Positions 1 through 9,965 of a stretch of DNA of 64,000 nt are shown here, piece by piece. The notes beneath the pieces were generated by a model that worked only from the letters and a program-made list of their open reading frames with translations, ran no database searches and had not been told where the DNA came from. The translations under genes were made by a program, and so were the position numbers. Within the stretch, counting starts at the first letter, position 1; each line of letters begins with the position of its first letter. Source of the stretch: Nitrospira sp. (GTDB lineage Bacteria; Nitrospirota; Nitrospiria; Nitrospirales; Nitrospiraceae); assembly GCA_022226935.1 (NCBI GenBank), contig CP092081.1, positions 1,040,734-1,104,733 of the forward strand, read 5' to 3'.

Positions 1-1361
1 GCCGGCGCATCGATTCGCTCGTAGACCGGCTCGCCGAGTTGGGCCGTCAATTCACCGTACAATTGCGCCGGGTCTTTTCCCGTGACCGCCAGCATCTCCG
101 CCGCGAGCAGATTCATGATGATGCCGTCTTTATCGGTCACCCAGGTGGTGCCATCGAGCCGAAGAAAGGCCGCGCCCGCGCTTTCTTCTCCGCCGAATCC
201 CAAGGAGCCGTCGCTGAGGCCCGGTACGAACCATTTGAATCCCACGGGCACTTCGACCAGCCTCCGTTTCAGCGACCGGACGAGGCGGTCGATGATGTTG
301 CTACTAACGACCGTCTTGCCGACTCCTGCCGTACTCTTCCACCCGGGACGATGGGTGAAGAGATAAGAGATCGCGGCCGCGAGGTAGTGGTTCGGGTTCA
401 TCAAACCGGCCCCGGGCGTCACGATGCCGTGGCGATCCGTATCGGTGTCGTTCCCAAAAGCCAGATCGAATCGGTTCTTGAGCGTAATGAGCGAGGCCAT
501 GGCATAGGGGGAGGAGCAGTCCATACGGATCTTCCCGTCCCAATCGAGCGTCATGAAGCGAAAGGTCGGATCGACAGATTCGTTGACGATCTCCAGATTC
601 AATCCATATCGCTCAGCCAGGGGGCGCCAGTACGCCACGGCTGCACCACCCAGCGGATCGACGCCCAGGCGCAGGTTCGCTGCCTTGATGCGATCGAGAT
701 CGACGACATGGGCAAGATCTGCGATGTAGGTCCCGGCGAAATCGTAGCGCGTGGTAGAGGCCGCTCGAATCGCCTGCTCGTAGGGTATGCGTTTCACACC
801 CTGCAGGTTGGCCGCCAGGAGTTCATTGGCGCGGTTCTCAATGGCTTTCGTCACGTCGGTGTCGGCAGGGCCGCCATGGGGCGGATTGTATTTGAATCCG
901 CCGTCCTCCGGTGGATTATGCGAGGGCGTGACGATGATGCCATCGGCGAAGCCGGACGTTCGGTCGCGATTGGTTTGAATGATCGCATGGGACATGACCG
1001 GGGTCGGCGTGTAGCCGTCGTCCTTATCCATGCGGACGTGGACACCGTTCGCGGCCAGCACCTCCAGGGCGCTGCGCTGAGCAGGAGCGGAGAGCGCATG
1101 GGTATCTTTGCCGATGAAGAGGGGGCCTGTCGTGCCGGCTTTGATCCGGTACTCGCAGATCGCCTGAGTGATTGCAAGAATGTGCGCTTCGTTGAACGTT
1201 CGTTTCAAGGATGAGCCGCGATGGCCGCTGGTGCCGAAGCTGACGCGCTGGTGAACATCGGCTGGGTCCGGCGTCTCCTGGTCATAGGCCTGCTCCAGTC
1301 GGGCGAGATCAACAAACTGTTCCGGTTGTGCCAGTTGGCCGGCGCGGGGATGGTGAGCCAT
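1..1361 (-). CDS. pgm: Phosphoglucomutase (alpha-D-glucose specific), 3' end outside window
   Basis: Interconverts glucose 1-phosphate and glucose 6-phosphate in the cytoplasm, linking glycogen and sugar-nucleotide pools to glycolysis. About 453 residues are visible, starting at an ATG whose complement is at 1359-1361. The E. coli Pgm family is about 546 residues, so roughly 90 C-terminal residues lie beyond the left edge. The N-terminal motif [11 protein letters not shown] and the phosphoserine loop [20 protein letters not shown] are diagnostic of this branch, and a metal-binding DTDTDRHG motif follows. Apparently a stand-alone gene transcribed leftward, divergent from the glutaredoxin-like gene. 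Identification is firm. Confidence 0.93.
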   Translation of the reverse strand, partial: MAHHPRAGQLAQPEQFVDLARLEQAYDQETPDPADVHQRVSFGTSGHRGSSLKRTFNEAHILAITQAICEYRIKAGTTGPLFIGKDTHALSAPAQRSALEVLAANGVHVRMDKDDGYTPTPVMSHAIIQTNRDRTSGFADGIIVTPSHNPPEDGGFKYNPPHGGPADTDVTKAIENRANELLAANLQGVKRIPYEQAIRAASTTRYDFAGTYIADLAHVVDLDRIKAANLRLGVDPLGGAAVAYWRPLAERYGLNLEIVNESVDPTFRFMTLDWDGKIRMDCSSPYAMASLITLKNRFDLAFGNDTDTDRHGIVTPGAGLMNPNHYLAAAISYLFTHRPGWKSTAGVGKTVVSSNIIDRLVRSLKRRLVEVPVGFKWFVPGLSDGSLGFGGEESAGAAFLRLDGTTWVTDKDGIIMNLLAAEMLAVTGKDPAQLYGELTAQLGEPVYERIDAP

Positions 1362-1516
1362 GGACGCCTCAATAGAATTGATGACGGGCGGATGATGAGT
1401 GCAGATCCGTTTTCGCTCAGTATATACACCTCGATCTCGATTGTCAGGCACGCTTGGTTGCGCGGTCCTCGGCGCGGGTGTTAAGATCCGGTCACGTTAA
1501 GGAGAGGGGTTTGACC

Positions 1517-1783
1517 ATGCCGAATATCACCTTATTGCATTCACCAACCTGCGGAGCTTGCCCTTCGGCGAAACGCCTCTGGAAGGAGCTCAGGGTAAAG
1601 TATAGCTTTAGCTATCGCGAGGTCGATATTACGACCCCGGACGGCCAGGAGCTGGCAAACCGGCATTCGGTCCGGGCGGTACCCGCGACCATTATCGATG
1701 GCCGGTTGACGTTCGTCGGGGTGCCGCCTCGCCAAAGTGCGGAAAAAGCGCTGCAGCTGAAGATGAAACCGCAGGGAGCGTGA
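1517..1783 (+). CDS. Small thioredoxin/glutaredoxin-fold protein with CGAC active site
   Basis: An 88-residue thioredoxin-fold protein. The start is a beta strand followed by TCGACPSAKR, a CxxC redox pair at about residues 11-14, then a helix, a strand and the cis-proline region (RAVPATIID), ending in a short helix. The length fits a glutaredoxin or thioredoxin-like thiol oxidoreductase. The ATG at 1517 is preceded by AAGGAGAGGGG, which is why I prefer it to the longer in-frame start at 1454. It is probably cytoplasmic, as there is no signal peptide. The next gene, a 54-residue zinc-ribbon protein, follows after 12 bases and is likely cotranscribed. The partner or substrate is unknown. Confidence 0.75.
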   Translation: MPNITLLHSPTCGACPSAKRLWKELRVKYSFSYREVDITTPDGQELANRHSVRAVPATIIDGRLTFVGVPPRQSAEKALQLKMKPQGA

Positions 1784-1795
1784 GATCGGAGATAT

Positions 1796-1960
1796 ATGAC
1801 CGTTCCTGATGACGATGATTTCGAGCTGCCGATCCTTCCTATGATCGACAAGGGACCGCCACCGGAATGCGGCACCTGCGGCGATCCCATGAAATTTATC
1901 GACGGCGACTGGGCCTGTGTTGATTGCAACGGCGAACTGCTGGGTCCGGAAACCGGCTAG
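1796..1960 (+). CDS. 54-residue CxxC...CxxC zinc-ribbon-like protein
   Basis: A short gene just after the thioredoxin-fold gene. It begins with an acidic stretch (MTVPDDDDFELP) and then has two cysteine pairs, CGTC at about residues 25-28 and CVDC at about residues 41-44, spaced as in a zinc ribbon. A purine-rich stretch (CGGAGA) sits about 5-10 bases before the ATG. I do not recognise a named family. Zinc binding is inferred only from cysteine spacing. The tight spacing suggests it is made together with its neighbour, possibly as a redox-sensitive or metal-binding partner. Confidence 0.55.
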   Translation: MTVPDDDDFELPILPMIDKGPPPECGTCGDPMKFIDGDWACVDCNGELLGPETG

Positions 1961-2056
1961 TGGAGGAATCGTCCCCCGGTCGATGTCGAATGAACACGAT
2001 CAGTCCACATGCAGGCCGTTGAACATGCCCCATTCACCGTTGCTGACGTCCGTTAG

Positions 2057-5000
2057 ATGCTCCGCCTCGTAACCGGCCCATTCCATCCCACGCTCGAAAC
2101 GCGCCTCGTTCACGATCTCCGTGCTCTGAAATCAACGGACCTGCTGGCTTCGCTGGCCATCATTGTCCCTTCCGATCAGTTGCGTCGCTCCCTCAAACGT
2201 CTCGTGATCCTGCAAGAGAAGCTGTCCCTCCTCAACGTGCACATCCTCTCCTTTCATCAGCTGGCGCTGCATGTGGATCGGGAACGTCGCACGGCTGAAG
2301 GAGCGAAATCCGTGCGGCACATAGACCTGGTGTCCGATGTCTTCTTCGAGCATCTCTTGCGGCACATCGGACAACGCCGGATGCCGCAAACCGGGTCGCT
2401 GCATCTGTCACAGCTCCCGCATGGAGCGTGGCCCGCTCTTTGGGCGAGTCTTCGCGACCTGAAGGATGCCACCGTGGATTCGGCCGTCGCGGTGCGCGCG
2501 GTAGAGGAGGGGCAATTCGCGCCGGAGGACGGGGAAAAGCTCAAGAGCTTATTCACGTTATACGCGGCTGTTCGGGAAGGCAGTGCGGCTTTGGGCGTCG
2601 GATCACCGGACGACTTGGCCTCGCTCGTTACGCCATTTGTGCCTACCTCACCATTCATTCGTGGCCTCCACGAACTCTGGTACTACGGCTCGTACGATCT
2701 CACGCAAACCCAGCTGACGTTACTGGAAAGTCTCGCCGCTACGCTTCCGGTCACGGTGTATTTTCCGGTGGATGTTCAGCCGGCCTATGGATTCGCGCGA
2801 CAGTTCCTCGAACGGCATCTCTATCCGATTGCGGGCACTAATGACACCTCAGCTCCTGACTCAGTCGAGCGGGCTGGATCCGATGCTGGAAGAGTTCCTG
2901 TATCGGTTGAAGTCCGAAATGCGGCAGGCGTCGACGACGAGTTGACGCTGGTCTGCAAGCAGATCCTCACCTTGGTCGAAACCCATGGGTATCGATTTGA
3001 GGAGATCGGAGTCGTGGGACGGACACTCGTGCCCTATCAATCTGCAGTCACGCGTATCTTCGATCAGCATCGCATTCCCTTTACGTCGACCGCGGCCGTT
3101 CTGTTGTTGCGAGAGCCAGCGATCAAAACCCTGCTCCACCTGGCCCGGCTCAAGGGGAATGATTTGCATCGCCCGGCCGTACTTGAAGTCATCACCTCAC
3201 CGTGGAATCGCCGTTTGACGGTTCCCCAGGGAGCCGTCCCGCCGCGACCAGACCTCTGGCGGTTAGCCGTGCACGCATTGGGGATCACTCGAGGCGAAGA
3301 GGAATGGCGGCGACTGGCGCAACTCGGACGCCTTGAGTCCTGGGCGGGGACCGGTGATGAGTTCTCCGAAGATCCGCTCGATGCCCTCTCGATTGACGGG
3401 CCTCAACTGCGATTGCTCTGGGACTGCGTCTCCCCATTGATAGCTGGCGTCACGAGTCTGCCGGAATCCGGCGGATATGGCGCCTTAACGGATGCGTTCT
3501 GCGCGCTGGCGGAGGGTCATCTGTCCATTCCCCTCAGTACATCTGATTCCATCGACGCGGTTGCGCAGTCTGAAGAGACAACCAATGTTACCGAGGCACT
3601 GGTCGGGGTTCTTGCGCAACTCCGTGAGTTGGATCGGCTCGATGTCCATATCACGTGGCAGGAATGGACGGACACGTTCGAAGAAGTTCTCGAGCGGACG
3701 ACTTATGCGTTGACGCCCCTCTCCCAGCAGGGTGTGCAGGTGCTGGATGCCATGGCAGCAAGGGGACTTGGATTCCGCGCGCTGTTTATCGTCGGCATGA
3801 ACGAAAAAATGTTTCCACGTTACATTCATGAAGACGGATTTCTCCGCGATAGCCATCGTCTCGTGTTGAGTGAGACACTGGGCTACAAGATCGATCAAAA
3901 ATTGCAGGGCTACGGGGAGGAAGCCTTACTGTTCGAGCTGCTGCGCGCCTCGGCCCGTGAGCGTCTCTACCTGTCGTATCAACGGGCGGACGCGACCGGG
4001 CGGCCGTTGGCACCATCGGGATATTTGGATGCCATCGGCGCTGTGCCACATGCGGCGGAGCCACAGTCGTTATTTGCCTTGCCACGCCGGTGGAAGGATC
4101 GCGCCACGCTGCCTCTGTTCGTGCCGCCGCTCTTGACGCGAGAAGAACTCACGATAAGCAGTGTCTTGCACGGGCGCGATGTGGTGGCCCTGTTGAATGC
4201 AGGCGGGCGCGACGGAGAACTCTTTTCTCATAGCCTTGCTGCGCAAGCCCTGATCGAAAGCGGCGTGCCGGCCTTGAGCGCCTACGATGGCATGTTGACA
4301 GATGCCACCACTCATTGGAATTGGATCTGCGAGCGCGGCGTTTCGCCGACTGCTCTTGAAACCTATGCCCGTTGCCCCTTTCAATATTTCTCCGCGCAGG
4401 TACTCGACCTCGAAGCGGTACGGCAAAAGGTCTCGATGGAGCTGTCACCGCCGGCCATGGGGCAGCTGTGCCATGATGCGCTGCGGCTCTGTTATCTGGC
4501 GTTGATCCGACAGGGGTGGGGGGCAGCTGCGTCGTCCGCTGCGGTTGTCACCGCGGAAGTCACTCGGGCCGTCACAGAGGCGTTCGCGGCCTATGCGATG
4601 ACCCACGGGACCGGATATGCCCTTATCTGGCAATTGGCCCAGGAAACGGTGCGACGTGTGGTCGACGCGACGGTCAGGTTCGATCGCGAGGCAGCCGCAG
4701 CTTCAGGGTTTATTCCGGTCGAGTGCGAAATCGATGCGAAGGGAGCTTTCCCTGATGGCACTGGAGGGGATGCCATTCCCCTGCGTGGACGATGGGACCG
4801 TCTGGACTGGCATCCGCTGTCGGGGGCGCTACGGGTCATCGATTATAAGTATCGCGCGAACGACCGGGTAGAAGCGAAGGATCGACAACTTCTGCAAGCG
4901 GCGGTGCGTGCGCAGCGGTTACAGCCTCCGCTGTACGCGCTGATGGCCGTCGACGGCTCCGGCGAATACACTCAGAGTCCTCGGCCTGAACAGGTGGAGT

Positions 5001-5287
5001 TTGTGTATCTCTTGCCGCAAGGGGAACCGGCGATTGAGCGCGCGTCGTTTGCGGCCGCTTATTGGCAGGGTCCATCCGGTCCGACATTGAGCCGAACGGT
5101 GCAACTTTTGGTCGATGGCATCCGGAGCGGACACCATTTCATCCTGCCGGATACGGCCCACTGCGACCATTGCGCGTTTTCGACTGCCTGCCGGAAGGCG
5201 CATCAGCCCAGCTGGTGGCGGGCTCGCCGTTCCTCCCTGGCCGGGGCATTACGCGCGGTGCGTGTTGAGAAGGTGGCACGTGATTGA
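2057..5287 (+). CDS. AddB-like PD-(D/E)XK nuclease subunit of a helicase-nuclease
   Basis: A 1076-residue protein resembling the AddB/RexB subunit that works with AddA in double-strand break end resection. The C-terminal nuclease domain is clear: RGRWDRLDW followed by LRVIDYKY carries the D...DxK catalytic residues. A cysteine at about residue 773 (YARCPFQYF) plus C-x2-C-x5-C at about residues 1036-1045 exactly match the 4Fe-4S staple known in AddB. The N-terminal helicase-like half shows no convincing Walker A (it begins MLRLVTGPFHPT), so ATPase activity is doubtful. The gene overlaps the addA-like gene by 8 bases, so the two are translationally coupled. An alternative label is a generic RecB-family nuclease. 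Confidence 0.85.
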   Translation: MLRLVTGPFHPTLETRLVHDLRALKSTDLLASLAIIVPSDQLRRSLKRLVILQEKLSLLNVHILSFHQLALHVDRERRTAEGAKSVRHIDLVSDVFFEHLLRHIGQRRMPQTGSLHLSQLPHGAWPALWASLRDLKDATVDSAVAVRAVEEGQFAPEDGEKLKSLFTLYAAVREGSAALGVGSPDDLASLVTPFVPTSPFIRGLHELWYYGSYDLTQTQLTLLESLAATLPVTVYFPVDVQPAYGFARQFLERHLYPIAGTNDTSAPDSVERAGSDAGRVPVSVEVRNAAGVDDELTLVCKQILTLVETHGYRFEEIGVVGRTLVPYQSAVTRIFDQHRIPFTSTAAVLLLREPAIKTLLHLARLKGNDLHRPAVLEVITSPWNRRLTVPQGAVPPRPDLWRLAVHALGITRGEEEWRRLAQLGRLESWAGTGDEFSEDPLDALSIDGPQLRLLWDCVSPLIAGVTSLPESGGYGALTDAFCALAEGHLSIPLSTSDSIDAVAQSEETTNVTEALVGVLAQLRELDRLDVHITWQEWTDTFEEVLERTTYALTPLSQQGVQVLDAMAARGLGFRALFIVGMNEKMFPRYIHEDGFLRDSHRLVLSETLGYKIDQKLQGYGEEALLFELLRASARERLYLSYQRADATGRPLAPSGYLDAIGAVPHAAEPQSLFALPRRWKDRATLPLFVPPLLTREELTISSVLHGRDVVALLNAGGRDGELFSHSLAAQALIESGVPALSAYDGMLTDATTHWNWICERGVSPTALETYARCPFQYFSAQVLDLEAVRQKVSMELSPPAMGQLCHDALRLCYLALIRQGWGAAASSAAVVTAEVTRAVTEAFAAYAMTHGTGYALIWQLAQETVRRVVDATVRFDREAAAASGFIPVECEIDAKGAFPDGTGGDAIPLRGRWDRLDWHPLSGALRVIDYKYRANDRVEAKDRQLLQAAVRAQRLQPPLYALMAVDGSGEYTQSPRPEQVEFVYLLPQGEPAIERASFAAAYWQGPSGPTLSRTVQLLVDGIRSGHHFILPDTAHCDHCAFSTACRKAHQPSWWRARRSSLAGALRAVRVEKVARD

Positions 5288-8200
5288 CCAGGGGCAGATC
5301 CCGGATCAAACGGCGCGGGAAGCGGCGGCCACCACCTTCGACCGCAACGTGGTGGTGATCGCCGGCGCGGGAACGGGGAAAACCACCTTGCTGGTAAACC
5401 GGCTTGTGTATCTGCTCATGCGCCGGACCGATCCACTGGATCTTTCCCGTATCGTGGCTCTGACGTTTACGAATAAGGCCGCCACGGAGATGAAACTGCG
5501 ATTGCGCGAGAGGCTGCGATCACTGGTGAGCCGTGAAGGGCAGGATAGTGCAGCCACCGGGAGCGGGACGGTTTCAATAGCTGATTTGTGCATGCGTTTC
5601 GGCTGGACGACGGACGACATTGCGGCACGCGCTGAAGCGGCGTTGCGCGATGTCGAAAAAGCCCAAATCGGGACGTTGCACAGTTTCGCCGCGCATCTGC
5701 TGCGTCTATATCCCATCGAGGCCGGAGTCAGTCCGACATTTCAAACCGATGAGGACGGCTCTCGCTTTGAGGCGCACTTCACCGGCGAATGGGAGCTCTG
5801 GTTGGATCGTGAGTTGGGATCGACGGGCCCTAATCATGGGCGTTGGCGGCTGCTGCTGGCGGCATTCAGTTTGGAAGCCTTGCGGGAATTGGCCTACAGC
5901 CTGCACAGCGAGTTGATCGATCTTGATGGCCTGAGAGAGCAGATCACGGACAGCCGTCTCAACCCGGTGCTTCGCGACTGGTTCGCCGAGCGGAAGGCGG
6001 AAGCAGAAGGTCTTCTGGCCCGCTATGACAGCCAGAAACGGCGTAAGGTTGAATCCATGCTTGCGGCGATTGCACATCTGTTCGGCCTGCTGCTCGACGA
6101 TGGCTTGGATGGAATCCACGCGCTCCCGGCTGAATCTCGAGAATTGCTGGTCAAGGATCTTGGCAAGGCTCCGACCGGATGGGTCGAAGCAGATTTCGAA
6201 GAAGCTGAATCGCTGCAGCGGATCGCCAATCGCTTGCTGAGGGTCGATCAAGGGCTGCTCGGACAACTGTTGGATGTATTGGCGCCGTTTATCGGCGCAG
6301 TCAGAAAATCATTCCTCGATACGGGCTGGCTGACCTTTGACGGGTTGGTGGGCAAAGCGCGCAGCCTGCTTCGGGATTTTCCCATGATTCGTGAGCAGCT
6401 GAAACGGGACTATCGCGCCCTATTGGTCGATGAATTTCAGGATACCGATCCGGTGCAATACGAAATCGTCTTGTATTTGGCGGAGCGGCTGGGTGAGCAG
6501 TCTGAGTCTTGGCGGACTCTCGAGCTGGAATCGGGAAAGCTGTTCATCGTCGGCGATCCGAAGCAATCGATTTACGCCTTCCGGCGGGCGGATATCGAAG
6601 CCTTCGATCATGTGGTCGAGCGGCTGGAGCGAGGCGGCGCCTTGCGCTGCGAACTCGCGACCAATTTCCGGAGTCACGCGCAGGTGCTCGACCTGGTCAA
6701 CGGGGTGTTCAACCGTCTGCTGGTGGCGCAATCGTCGGTGCAGCCGCCGAACGTGCCCTTGACCGTGCAGCCGAATCGATCGAGTCAGTTTCGCAATTCC
6801 GGCGTTGAACTTCGACTGGTGCAGGCCGACGAGGAAGGCGATCTGGACTCGGCGGCGGCCACCAGGGTGGAAGCGGAGCATATTGCGAGCACGATCTCCC
6901 GGTGGCTGAATCCGACTGCGCCGGCAGACGCAGCGACAGGTCCTGAGTCCGGGTTGCGTCCCGGCCACATCGCGCTCCTCTTTCGGAAGTTGACTCAGGC
7001 CGAAGAATACCTTGAGGCGCTCCGGCGGTATGACATTCAGTACATCATCGACGGGGAAAAGCATTTCTATCGCCGGCAGGAAGTCATCGACCTGGTGAAT
7101 CTTCTCCGCTGCATCGAGAATCCCCACGATCGTATTGCGTTGGTGGGTCTCTTACGGTCGCCTGTCGGCGGCCTGCCGGATTCCGCGCTGGTCAGTCTCC
7201 ATGAGGCGGAGGCCTTGGATTATCGCGAAGCCGGCCGGCTTTCGAATTGGACGAGTCCCCAGGCTCAACCGCTCCGACGGTTCTATGCGGTGCTGGCACG
7301 GTTGCATGACGCAGCTCCCCATTGTCCATTGCCGCAGGTGATCGATCTGGTGTTTCAGCAGCTTCCCTTGCTTGAACTGGCTGCCGCCTCGATTCACGGG
7401 GAACAGGCTGTGGCCAATCTGCTGAAGGTGCGGCAAATGGCGGCCGATCTGGCTGATCGGCCGGCGCTTACCTTGAACGGGTTCGTGGAGCTGATGCTGG
7501 AGCGCCTTCGCGAGCAACCGGACGAAGCGGAGAGCGCGCTGTCGGAAGATACGTTGGATGCGGTGCGGGTGTTGACCATCCATAAGGCCAAGGGGTTGGA
7601 GTTTCCATTGGTGATTCTGGCCGGGTTACACCATGGAGACGGGGCTGGCCGGGGGCCCGCGCGACCTCAGATCTGGCACGATTGGTCCACCGGCATGCAG
7701 GGGCTGGATTTCGGCGGGCGATGCACGGCAGGCGCCGTTCTCGTTGCCGAAAAGGCGCGCATCCGCGAGCAGGCGGAACGCCGCAGGCTGTTTTATGTCG
7801 GGATGACCCGTGCACGGGAGTCTCTGGTGTTGTCGGGCGCTTTGCCGAAACGCCGGATACGCGGAGCTCTTCTGGATCTCCTGGAGCAGGCGGCTGGAGC
7901 TGAGTTGAGCGGGATTGGGCAGGGCGGCCTATCAGTAGGAGGTGTCGGCCTGCGACACACGATCCTCAAAGGAGAAGATCGTCCTCCTTTCCGGGTACGG
8001 CCACAGCCGACGAGATTAGAAGAGAACGCCGTGGACCAGGCGCTTTGCGATCGCTGGGCGCAACGCGATCGAGTCTGGGAGGAGCATCGGACCATGTCGC
8101 TGATCATCTCGCCTTCGGATTTCATTCGAAAGCCCCCTTCGATGCCGTACTCCACTATGCAGCCCCGACAAGGACGGAGTTCGACTTCTGGAACAGCCGT

Positions 8201-8672
8201 CGGGACGATCGTGCACCGGGTTCTGCAATATTGGGATTTCACCGCTGATGCGGAACGGCAAGTGGCGGCAATCAGTAGCGCATCCCTGGCACTCGAGGAG
8301 CAGGAGTCGACAACCAGTCAGGCCATCGTGGAGGACGTTCAGGGCTTGCTGCGGACCTTTATCCAGTCGTCCGCCTATGCTCGCCTCCGACAGGCGACCG
8401 TGATCGGACGAGAACTGCCGTTTCTCATACCCTGGCATGATGGCCGGCAAATCCTAGAAGGTGCGATTGATCTTCTCTACCGCATCGAGGGCCGGCTCTG
8501 GATTGCCGATTACAAGACGGATATGATCCCCGTCGATCAGGTCGCCGCCAGAGCGGACCTCTATCGTGGGCAAGCGCAGTTGTACCGGGAGGCGGTAACC
8601 CAGTCGCTGGGAGAACCAGTCGCTGGATTCGAATTTATTTTTCTCCGCTTGGGGGTGACGGTTCCGGTCTGA
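5280..8672 (+). CDS. AddA-like UvrD/RecB-family helicase-nuclease
   Basis: A 1130-residue superfamily 1A helicase fused to a RecB-type nuclease, the expected motor partner of the AddB-like protein upstream. Helicase motifs appear in order: AGAGTGKT (about residues 28-35), LTFTNKAATEM, DEFQDTDPVQYE (about 384), VGDPKQSIYAFRRAD, NFRSH, LTIHKAKGLEFP and YVGMTRARE. The C-terminal nuclease core is LEGAIDLL then IADYKTD (Asp about 1077). I chose the GTG at 5280, which overlaps the end of the previous gene and begins MIDQGQIPDQTAREA, a normal AddA/UvrD start. The longer in-frame start at 5115 lies deep inside addB. Probable role: RecA loading and end processing in recombination repair. Confidence 0.88.
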   Translation: MIDQGQIPDQTAREAAATTFDRNVVVIAGAGTGKTTLLVNRLVYLLMRRTDPLDLSRIVALTFTNKAATEMKLRLRERLRSLVSREGQDSAATGSGTVSIADLCMRFGWTTDDIAARAEAALRDVEKAQIGTLHSFAAHLLRLYPIEAGVSPTFQTDEDGSRFEAHFTGEWELWLDRELGSTGPNHGRWRLLLAAFSLEALRELAYSLHSELIDLDGLREQITDSRLNPVLRDWFAERKAEAEGLLARYDSQKRRKVESMLAAIAHLFGLLLDDGLDGIHALPAESRELLVKDLGKAPTGWVEADFEEAESLQRIANRLLRVDQGLLGQLLDVLAPFIGAVRKSFLDTGWLTFDGLVGKARSLLRDFPMIREQLKRDYRALLVDEFQDTDPVQYEIVLYLAERLGEQSESWRTLELESGKLFIVGDPKQSIYAFRRADIEAFDHVVERLERGGALRCELATNFRSHAQVLDLVNGVFNRLLVAQSSVQPPNVPLTVQPNRSSQFRNSGVELRLVQADEEGDLDSAAATRVEAEHIASTISRWLNPTAPADAATGPESGLRPGHIALLFRKLTQAEEYLEALRRYDIQYIIDGEKHFYRRQEVIDLVNLLRCIENPHDRIALVGLLRSPVGGLPDSALVSLHEAEALDYREAGRLSNWTSPQAQPLRRFYAVLARLHDAAPHCPLPQVIDLVFQQLPLLELAAASIHGEQAVANLLKVRQMAADLADRPALTLNGFVELMLERLREQPDEAESALSEDTLDAVRVLTIHKAKGLEFPLVILAGLHHGDGAGRGPARPQIWHDWSTGMQGLDFGGRCTAGAVLVAEKARIREQAERRRLFYVGMTRARESLVLSGALPKRRIRGALLDLLEQAAGAELSGIGQGGLSVGGVGLRHTILKGEDRPPFRVRPQPTRLEENAVDQALCDRWAQRDRVWEEHRTMSLIISPSDFIRKPPSMPYSTMQPRQGRSSTSGTAVGTIVHRVLQYWDFTADAERQVAAISSASLALEEQESTTSQAIVEDVQGLLRTFIQSSAYARLRQATVIGRELPFLIPWHDGRQILEGAIDLLYRIEGRLWIADYKTDMIPVDQVAARADLYRGQAQLYREAVTQSLGEPVAGFEFIFLRLGVTVPV

Positions 8673-8687
8673 ACACAAGGAGTAGGC

Positions 8688-9092
8688 ATGAAACATTTTG
8701 GATGGATGGTCATGGTGATCGTGACGATCGTGGGCTGTGCGGGTCAGCGGAAAGCAGAGATACGGCCGCTCCACGCGCCGGCCGGAACCACCGAAGCGGT
8801 GAGTCAACAATTGGAGCAGGGCAACCAGTTGCTCCTCAAGCAGGAGTGGGCCGGAGCGCGAGACGCATATCTCGCGACGATCCAGGCCGATCAGTCACTG
8901 GCAGAAGCGCATTACAATCTCGCGCTGGCCTTGGAGAAACTGGGCGAGAAAGCCGAAGCCAGGAAACATTATGTTGCTGCGGCCAATCTGGCTCCCGGCA
9001 ATAAGGTCATCTGGGACGCGCCGCCGCTCAGGAAGTACGACAGCGAGCTGACCCTGGGAAAGAAGTCCTGGATGGACGCCAATCCCAAATAG
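8688..9092 (+). CDS. Small TPR lipoprotein
   Basis: A 134-residue protein with an N-terminal hydrophobic stretch ending in a lipobox (IVGCAG, cysteine at about residue 17), so it should be lipid-anchored in the envelope. Residues about 40-105 form TPR-type helical pairs (AHYNLALALEKLGEKAEARKH). It is preceded by a good ribosome site (AAGGAG) and lies 15 bases after the addA-like gene, so it may be cotranscribed with it, although no functional link is evident. It converges with lgt. TPR domains mediate protein contacts, and the partner is unknown. Confidence 0.75.
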   Translation: MKHFGWMVMVIVTIVGCAGQRKAEIRPLHAPAGTTEAVSQQLEQGNQLLLKQEWAGARDAYLATIQADQSLAEAHYNLALALEKLGEKAEARKHYVAAANLAPGNKVIWDAPPLRKYDSELTLGKKSWMDANPK

Positions 9093-9116
9093 GAACCTTC
9101 CGCGAAGATCGCGCAC

Positions 9117-9965
9117 TCACAGCGTCGCGGTTGAGCTGGAGTCCGGGCGAAGCGGCCGCTTGCGCTGGGAGACGATTGCAAGGATCACGGCTCCCGCAAC
9201 GATCATGGGGATACTGAGCATCTGCCCCATGGAAATCGTGCCGACAATGAAGCCGATCTGCGCATCCGGCTCCCGAAAAAACTCCACCACGATCCGGCAC
9301 AGCCCGTAGCCGATCAGGAAAGCTCCAAAGACAGTCCCCGACGGCGGCAGGCGGCGGGTGATCAACCACAGCACCGTAAACAGTAACAGGCCCTCCAGGA
9401 ACGCTTCGTAGAGCTGCGAGGGGTGGCGGCAGACCATACCGCCGGCCGGAAATACCATGCACCAATCCACATCGGTCGGCCGCCCGTACAGCTCACCATT
9501 GATAAAGTTGCCAATTCGCCCCAGTCCGAGGCCGACCGGGGTCACACCTGCGGCAAGGTCGGCAATGGTGAGCACCGTCATCCCTTGCCGTTTTGCAAAG
9601 AGAATCAGCGCCACGATGGTGCCGATCAATCCGCCATGGAACGACATGCCGCCTTCCCAGACCGCGAAGATCTTCAGTGGATTCTCCAGATAATAGGACA
9701 GGTTGTAGAACAGTACATAGCCCAGCCGTCCGCCGGAAAACACGCCGACCGCCGCATACACGATCATGTCGTAGACCTGATCCTTGTTCAGCGGAAGTTT
9801 CTGCGCCCTCGCTCGCGCTTCGATGATGAAATAGGCAAGCGTGAGTCCAATGAGATACATCAGTCCGTACCATCGGAACTGCAAGGGGCCCAATCGAAGA
9901 AATACGGGATCGATATCAGGATAGGGAATGGCGTGTAACCAGGGCAGCATAGAAGGACTCCACAT
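9117..9965 (-). CDS. lgt: Prolipoprotein diacylglyceryl transferase
   Basis: Transfers the diacylglyceryl group from phosphatidylglycerol to the lipobox cysteine of prolipoproteins in the inner membrane. It has 282 residues and about seven membrane segments. The Lgt signature GLGRIGNFINGELYGRPTD is present, as is the early FRWYGLMYLIG motif carrying the conserved Arg and Tyr. The start at 9965 gives MWSPSMLPW; an internal ATG at 9950 (MLPWLHAIPYPDIDP) matches usual Lgt N-termini slightly better. Neither has a strong ribosome site. The window encodes several clear client lipoproteins (8688, 25002, flgH). Confidence 0.93.
   Translation of the reverse strand: MWSPSMLPWLHAIPYPDIDPVFLRLGPLQFRWYGLMYLIGLTLAYFIIEARARAQKLPLNKDQVYDMIVYAAVGVFSGGRLGYVLFYNLSYYLENPLKIFAVWEGGMSFHGGLIGTIVALILFAKRQGMTVLTIADLAAGVTPVGLGLGRIGNFINGELYGRPTDVDWCMVFPAGGMVCRHPSQLYEAFLEGLLLFTVLWLITRRLPPSGTVFGAFLIGYGLCRIVVEFFREPDAQIGFIVGTISMGQMLSIPMIVAGAVILAIVSQRKRPLRPDSSSTATL

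Noticed and set aside
39-1214. A 391-codon open frame on the plus strand
   Set aside because: It lies antisense to the phosphoglucomutase gene, which has unmistakable catalytic motifs; the plus-strand product has no recognisable domain and an Arg/Asp-heavy composition typical of a shadow frame.
1447-1461. A sigma-54-like sequence before the thioredoxin-fold gene
   Set aside because: GGCACGCTTGGTTGC has 11 instead of 10 bases between GG and GC, a spacing sigma-54 does not tolerate well.
9423-9938. A 171-codon frame antisense to lgt
   Set aside because: lgt is certain from its signature motif; the antisense frame is a composition effect.
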